From Bradyrhizobium glycinis (GTDB lineage Bacteria > Pseudomonadota > Alphaproteobacteria > Rhizobiales > Xanthobacteraceae): a stretch of 64,000 bases of DNA. The notes below the pieces were generated by a model. The model worked only from the letters and a program-made list of their open reading frames with translations. It was not told the origin of the DNA and searched no databases. The position numbers and the translations under genes are program-made. Location of the stretch: assembly GCF_016031655.1 (NCBI RefSeq), contig NZ_JACCHQ010000002.1:310001-374000 (forward strand). Direction: 5' to 3'. Position 1 is the stretch's first letter. The number at the start of each line of letters is the position of its first letter. Shown here piece after piece: positions 61,860 through 64,000 of the stretch.

Positions 61860-61869
61860 TCCGGATCAA
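61856..61869. promoter_or_regulatory. FixK/FNR-type box before the deacetylase gene
   Basis: TTGATCCGGATCAA, identical to the box at 47229-47242, overlaps the stop codon of the 5'-nucleotidase. No well-placed -10 is seen 21-22 bases downstream on the plus strand, so function is uncertain. Confidence 0.4.
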
Positions 61870-61981
61870 TCGGGCAGCCCTTTGCCATTTCCGGCCAAGC
61901 GCCTAGATTGGATGTTGCATTGCGTTTTGGCGCCGGATGCGCCAACGACGCCGAAAGCCCGTTTTCCGTGAGGCCGACCTG

Positions 61982-62911
61982 ATGAGCACGCTTCTCCTTT
62001 CCCACAAGGCCTGCCTCGACCATGTCACGCCGCCGGGACACCCTGAAAGGCCCGATCGCCTGCGCGCGGTGGAAGAAGCTTTGTCGCATGAGCGCTTCCA
62101 GTTCCTGGCGCGCGAGGAGGCACCGGAGGGCGATCTCGATCTCGTCACGCTTTGCCACAACGAGCATTACGTGACCGAGCTGCGCCACATCGCCCCGACC
62201 AGCGGTCAGGTCTATATCGACGGCGACACTTCGATGTCCCCGGGCACGTGGGAGGCGGTGATGCGCGGCGTCGGCGGCGCGGTTGCGGCGACCGAAGCGG
62301 TGATGGCCGGCGAGCATCGCAACGCCTTCGTCGCGGTCCGCCCGCCCGGACATCATGCCGAGATCGGCAAGCCGATGGGCTTCTGCTTCTTCGACAACGT
62401 CGCGATCGCCGCGCGCCACGCCCAGCGCAAATACGGCATCAAGCGCGCGGCCATCGTCGACTTCGACGTGCATCACGGCAACGGCACGCAGGACATCTTC
62501 TGGTCGGACCCGACCGTGATGTACTGCTCGACGCACCAGATGCCGCTGTTTCCGGGCACCGGCGCTAGAAGCGAGCGCGGCGATCACGACACCATCGTCA
62601 ATGCGCCGCTCGCCTCCGAGGACGGCGGCCCGGAATTCCGCGTCGCGTTCGAGAACCTGATCCTGCCGCAGCTCGAGAAATTCAGCCCCGAGCTCTTGAT
62701 CGTCTCGGCCGGCTTCGACGCGCATTATCGCGATCCCCTGGCTTCGCTGAACCTGCGCGCGGAGGACTATGCCTGGGTGACGCGCAAGCTGATGGATCTC
62801 GCCGACAAGACCGCCGGCGGCCGCATTGTTTCGGTGCTCGAGGGCGGCTATGACCTGCAAGGACTGAAAGAATCTGTTACGGCGCATGTCGGCGCCCTGA
62901 TGGGCGCTTGA
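61982..62911 (+). CDS. Histone deacetylase-family protein
   Basis: 309 residues from ATG 61982. Class II-type HDAC fold: [18 protein letters not shown] (tandem His), [15 protein letters not shown] (Asp/His metal site) and SAGFDAH (Asp). In bacteria these enzymes are acetylpolyamine amidohydrolases or acetoin-utilisation (AcuC-like) deacetylases. All metal ligands appear present. xseB follows after 73 bases. Confidence 0.94.
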   Translation: MSTLLLSHKACLDHVTPPGHPERPDRLRAVEEALSHERFQFLAREEAPEGDLDLVTLCHNEHYVTELRHIAPTSGQVYIDGDTSMSPGTWEAVMRGVGGAVAATEAVMAGEHRNAFVAVRPPGHHAEIGKPMGFCFFDNVAIAARHAQRKYGIKRAAIVDFDVHHGNGTQDIFWSDPTVMYCSTHQMPLFPGTGARSERGDHDTIVNAPLASEDGGPEFRVAFENLILPQLEKFSPELLIVSAGFDAHYRDPLASLNLRAEDYAWVTRKLMDLADKTAGGRIVSVLEGGYDLQGLKESVTAHVGALMGA

Positions 62912-62984
62912 CCCACTCGCCACATTACGCCCGCAAAACTCTGCTTTCTCCAAGGTGAAGTGAATCGGGCAATCGGAAACGGAT

Positions 62985-63236
62985 ATGGCCGAAAATACGC
63001 AAGTCGACGTCTCCAGGCTCACCTTCGAGCGCGCGATCGAGGAACTCGAAACGATCGTGAAGCGGCTCGAGGACGGCAAGGTGCCGCTCGAGGAATCCGT
63101 GACGATCTACGAGCGCGGCGAGGCCCTGAAGCGGCGCTGCGAGGAACTGCTACGCCAAGCTGAGGCCCGCGTCGACAAGATCACCACCGATGCCAGCGGC
63201 CAGGCCACCGGCACTGCGCCGCTCGACGTCCAGTAA
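62985..63236 (+). CDS. xseB: Exodeoxyribonuclease VII small subunit
   Basis: 83 residues, the XseB helical hairpin: LTFERAIEELETIVKRLEDGKVPLEESVTIYERGEALKRRCEELL. It binds XseA (not in the window) to make the single-strand exonuclease. Normal length, with a Thr/Gly C-terminal tail. In Bradyrhizobium it precedes dxs, as here. Confidence 0.96.
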   Translation: MAENTQVDVSRLTFERAIEELETIVKRLEDGKVPLEESVTIYERGEALKRRCEELLRQAEARVDKITTDASGQATGTAPLDVQ

Positions 63237-63851
63237 AGAGTGCTTTCCCGCTGCCCCCCGCAGGGCCGCGCAAGACGCAAGGTCCGCGCAAGACATCTTC
63301 GTGGGGCGCGTGTCGCCGGATCGATGTCCGGATCGCACGGCGCAGTTCCGGCAGGCATCGGTTCCGTGGCGGAGGATGGATACGTCCCGCGCCAGAATCG
63401 GGCGTTGAAAGCGAAAAACGCTCCAGTTGAGGCAAAAAAGCCTTCCAAGGAACCGAGCAAGGCGGAACCCACTCACCCGGGCCAAGGTTAACCACTCTGG
63501 CCCGCGAGTTGCACCTGCATACCCCTAATCGGCCCAGCGGGTTGGCTTTGGCCCAAGCTTTGGTGTAAAGCTGCGCGGAGTGTGGCTTTTTGCAAGCCTT
63601 GCGTGGGCACCGATTACCAACGACAAGTGCTTCAAACTGCTATGAAATTGGCTTGGGACGGACGAAGCCGATCTAAGTGACAGGGATCACAGAGACTGAA
63701 CCGGAGCACACTTAAGCTTACCTAAGCTTGAAGGCGGGGCCTTGCCCCGTGCAGGTGGCTCCGACGGTTATAGGACTCGCGCTGCGCCGATATTGTGCAA
63801 ACCCATCGCGCACCGGAATGACCTTCCGGCGCTGACAAATTGGAAATCGCC
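63237..63851. other. Spacer between xseB and dxs
   Basis: 615 bases. A plus-strand frame from GTG 63240 (or ATG 63324) to 63491 ends in a Lys-rich VEAKKPSKEPSKAEPTH tail; it could encode a small protein but lacks convincing support. Further on are a short inverted repeat AAGCTTA-CC-TAAGCTT (63714-63729) and a GC hairpin CGGGGC-CTT-GCCCCG near 63733-63748, possible terminator or dxs leader elements. Confidence 0.35.
63324..63491 (+). CDS. Possible small Lys-rich protein
   Basis: 55 residues if started at ATG 63324 (MSGSHGAVPAGIGSVAEDGY), with tail RALKAKNAPVEAKKPSKEPS. No clear ribosome binding site or homologue; offered as a possibility only. Confidence 0.25.
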   Translation: MSGSHGAVPAGIGSVAEDGYVPRQNRALKAKNAPVEAKKPSKEPSKAEPTHPGQG

Positions 63852-64000
63852 GTGAACGCATACAGTAAGACGCCGCTTCTCGACACCATCCGGACGCCGG
63901 AAGATCTGCGCAAGCTCAAGGTCGAGCAGATTCGCCAGGTTGCCGACGAGCTGCGGCAGGAGACCATCGATGCCGTCTCGGTGACCGGCGGTCACTTCGG
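63852..64000 (+). CDS. dxs: 1-deoxy-D-xylulose-5-phosphate synthase, N-terminal part
   Basis: The frame from GTG 63852 runs off the right edge. The N-terminus [20 protein letters not shown], then [20 protein letters not shown] and TGGHFG, is the start of DXS, the thiamine-diphosphate enzyme that opens the MEP isoprenoid pathway; the His of GGHFG is a catalytic/substrate contact. GTG as start fits the GGAA sequence 7 bases upstream; a TTG at 63840 is an alternative. The order xseB-dxs is typical of rhizobia. Confidence 0.95.
   Translation, partial: MNAYSKTPLLDTIRTPEDLRKLKVEQIRQVADELRQETIDAVSVTGGHF

Overview
The window reads as chromosomal DNA of a slow-growing rhizobial alphaproteobacterium, most likely Bradyrhizobium or a close relative. 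This rests on high GC with strong GC3, on many solo solute-binding proteins, on DUF1236, DUF3606, DUF2783 and DUF6894 small proteins, on several families of dispersed palindromic repeats typical of Bradyrhizobium intergenic regions, on an avidin-like protein, and on the order xseB-dxs at the right edge. The assignment is by recognition, not by database search.

Layout. 1-9.8 kb is an accessory stretch of small and secreted proteins: a DUF1236 protein, a Nudix hydrolase, a solo tricarboxylate-type binding protein, an ATGA-coupled pair ending in an HGGxSTG-like protein, then an RTX-like secreted repeat protein enclosed by perfect 18-bp inverted repeats (4498-6576). Next come a CYTH-CHAD protein followed by an avidin-like protein, bracketed by two direct copies of a small gene, and a 24-residue membrane protein. 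9.9-18.9 kb holds a membrane-anchored TAXI-type protein, an MFS transporter, two M20 hydrolases, a mandelate-racemase-family enzyme, a DUF72 protein and a CaiB-type CoA-transferase. 19.0-24.1 kb is a three-gene molybdenum aldehyde oxidoreductase operon (2Fe-2S/FAD/Moco, PaoABC-like) with a divergent AraC regulator; its end abuts a DUF2783 gene that has lost its start. 24.4-28.0 kb has small secreted proteins, a second-type FtsH and a repeat-rich spacer.

28.2-34.8 kb is a malonate utilisation operon: a divergent GntR/MatR-type regulator, a TRAP transporter (P, Q, M), malonyl-CoA decarboxylase and malonyl-CoA synthetase, all chained by ATGA overlaps or short gaps, with MatR-like palindromes in the promoter. 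34.9-37.4 kb is a groESL operon with an RpoH-like promoter and no CIRCE element. 37.5-45.3 kb carries a VOC protein and a sugar/polyol operon (ABC binding protein, two permeases, Gfo/Idh/MocA oxidoreductase, ThuA protein, LacI regulator) with a divergent SDR. 45.4-47.1 kb has four small proteins, one behind a FixK/FNR-type box.

47.3-55.6 kb is a ten-gene minus-strand cluster combining a polar-amino-acid-type ABC importer, a type II dehydroquinase, two different shikimate dehydrogenase paralogues, a CaiB CoA-transferase, a MaoC hydratase, a VOC protein and a ketopantoate-reductase-like enzyme, with a divergent LysR regulator and a palindromic operator between them. It looks like a substrate-inducible catabolic route for a shikimate/quinate-type or related carboxylate, and is the part of the window whose overall chemistry is least obvious. 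57-64 kb returns to core-type genes: tRNA-Gln, an acyl-CoA dehydrogenase, a crotonase lacking the usual glutamates, a 5'-nucleotidase, a histone-deacetylase-family protein, xseB and the start of dxs.

I see no CRISPR array, no rRNA, no complete transposase and no phage structural genes.
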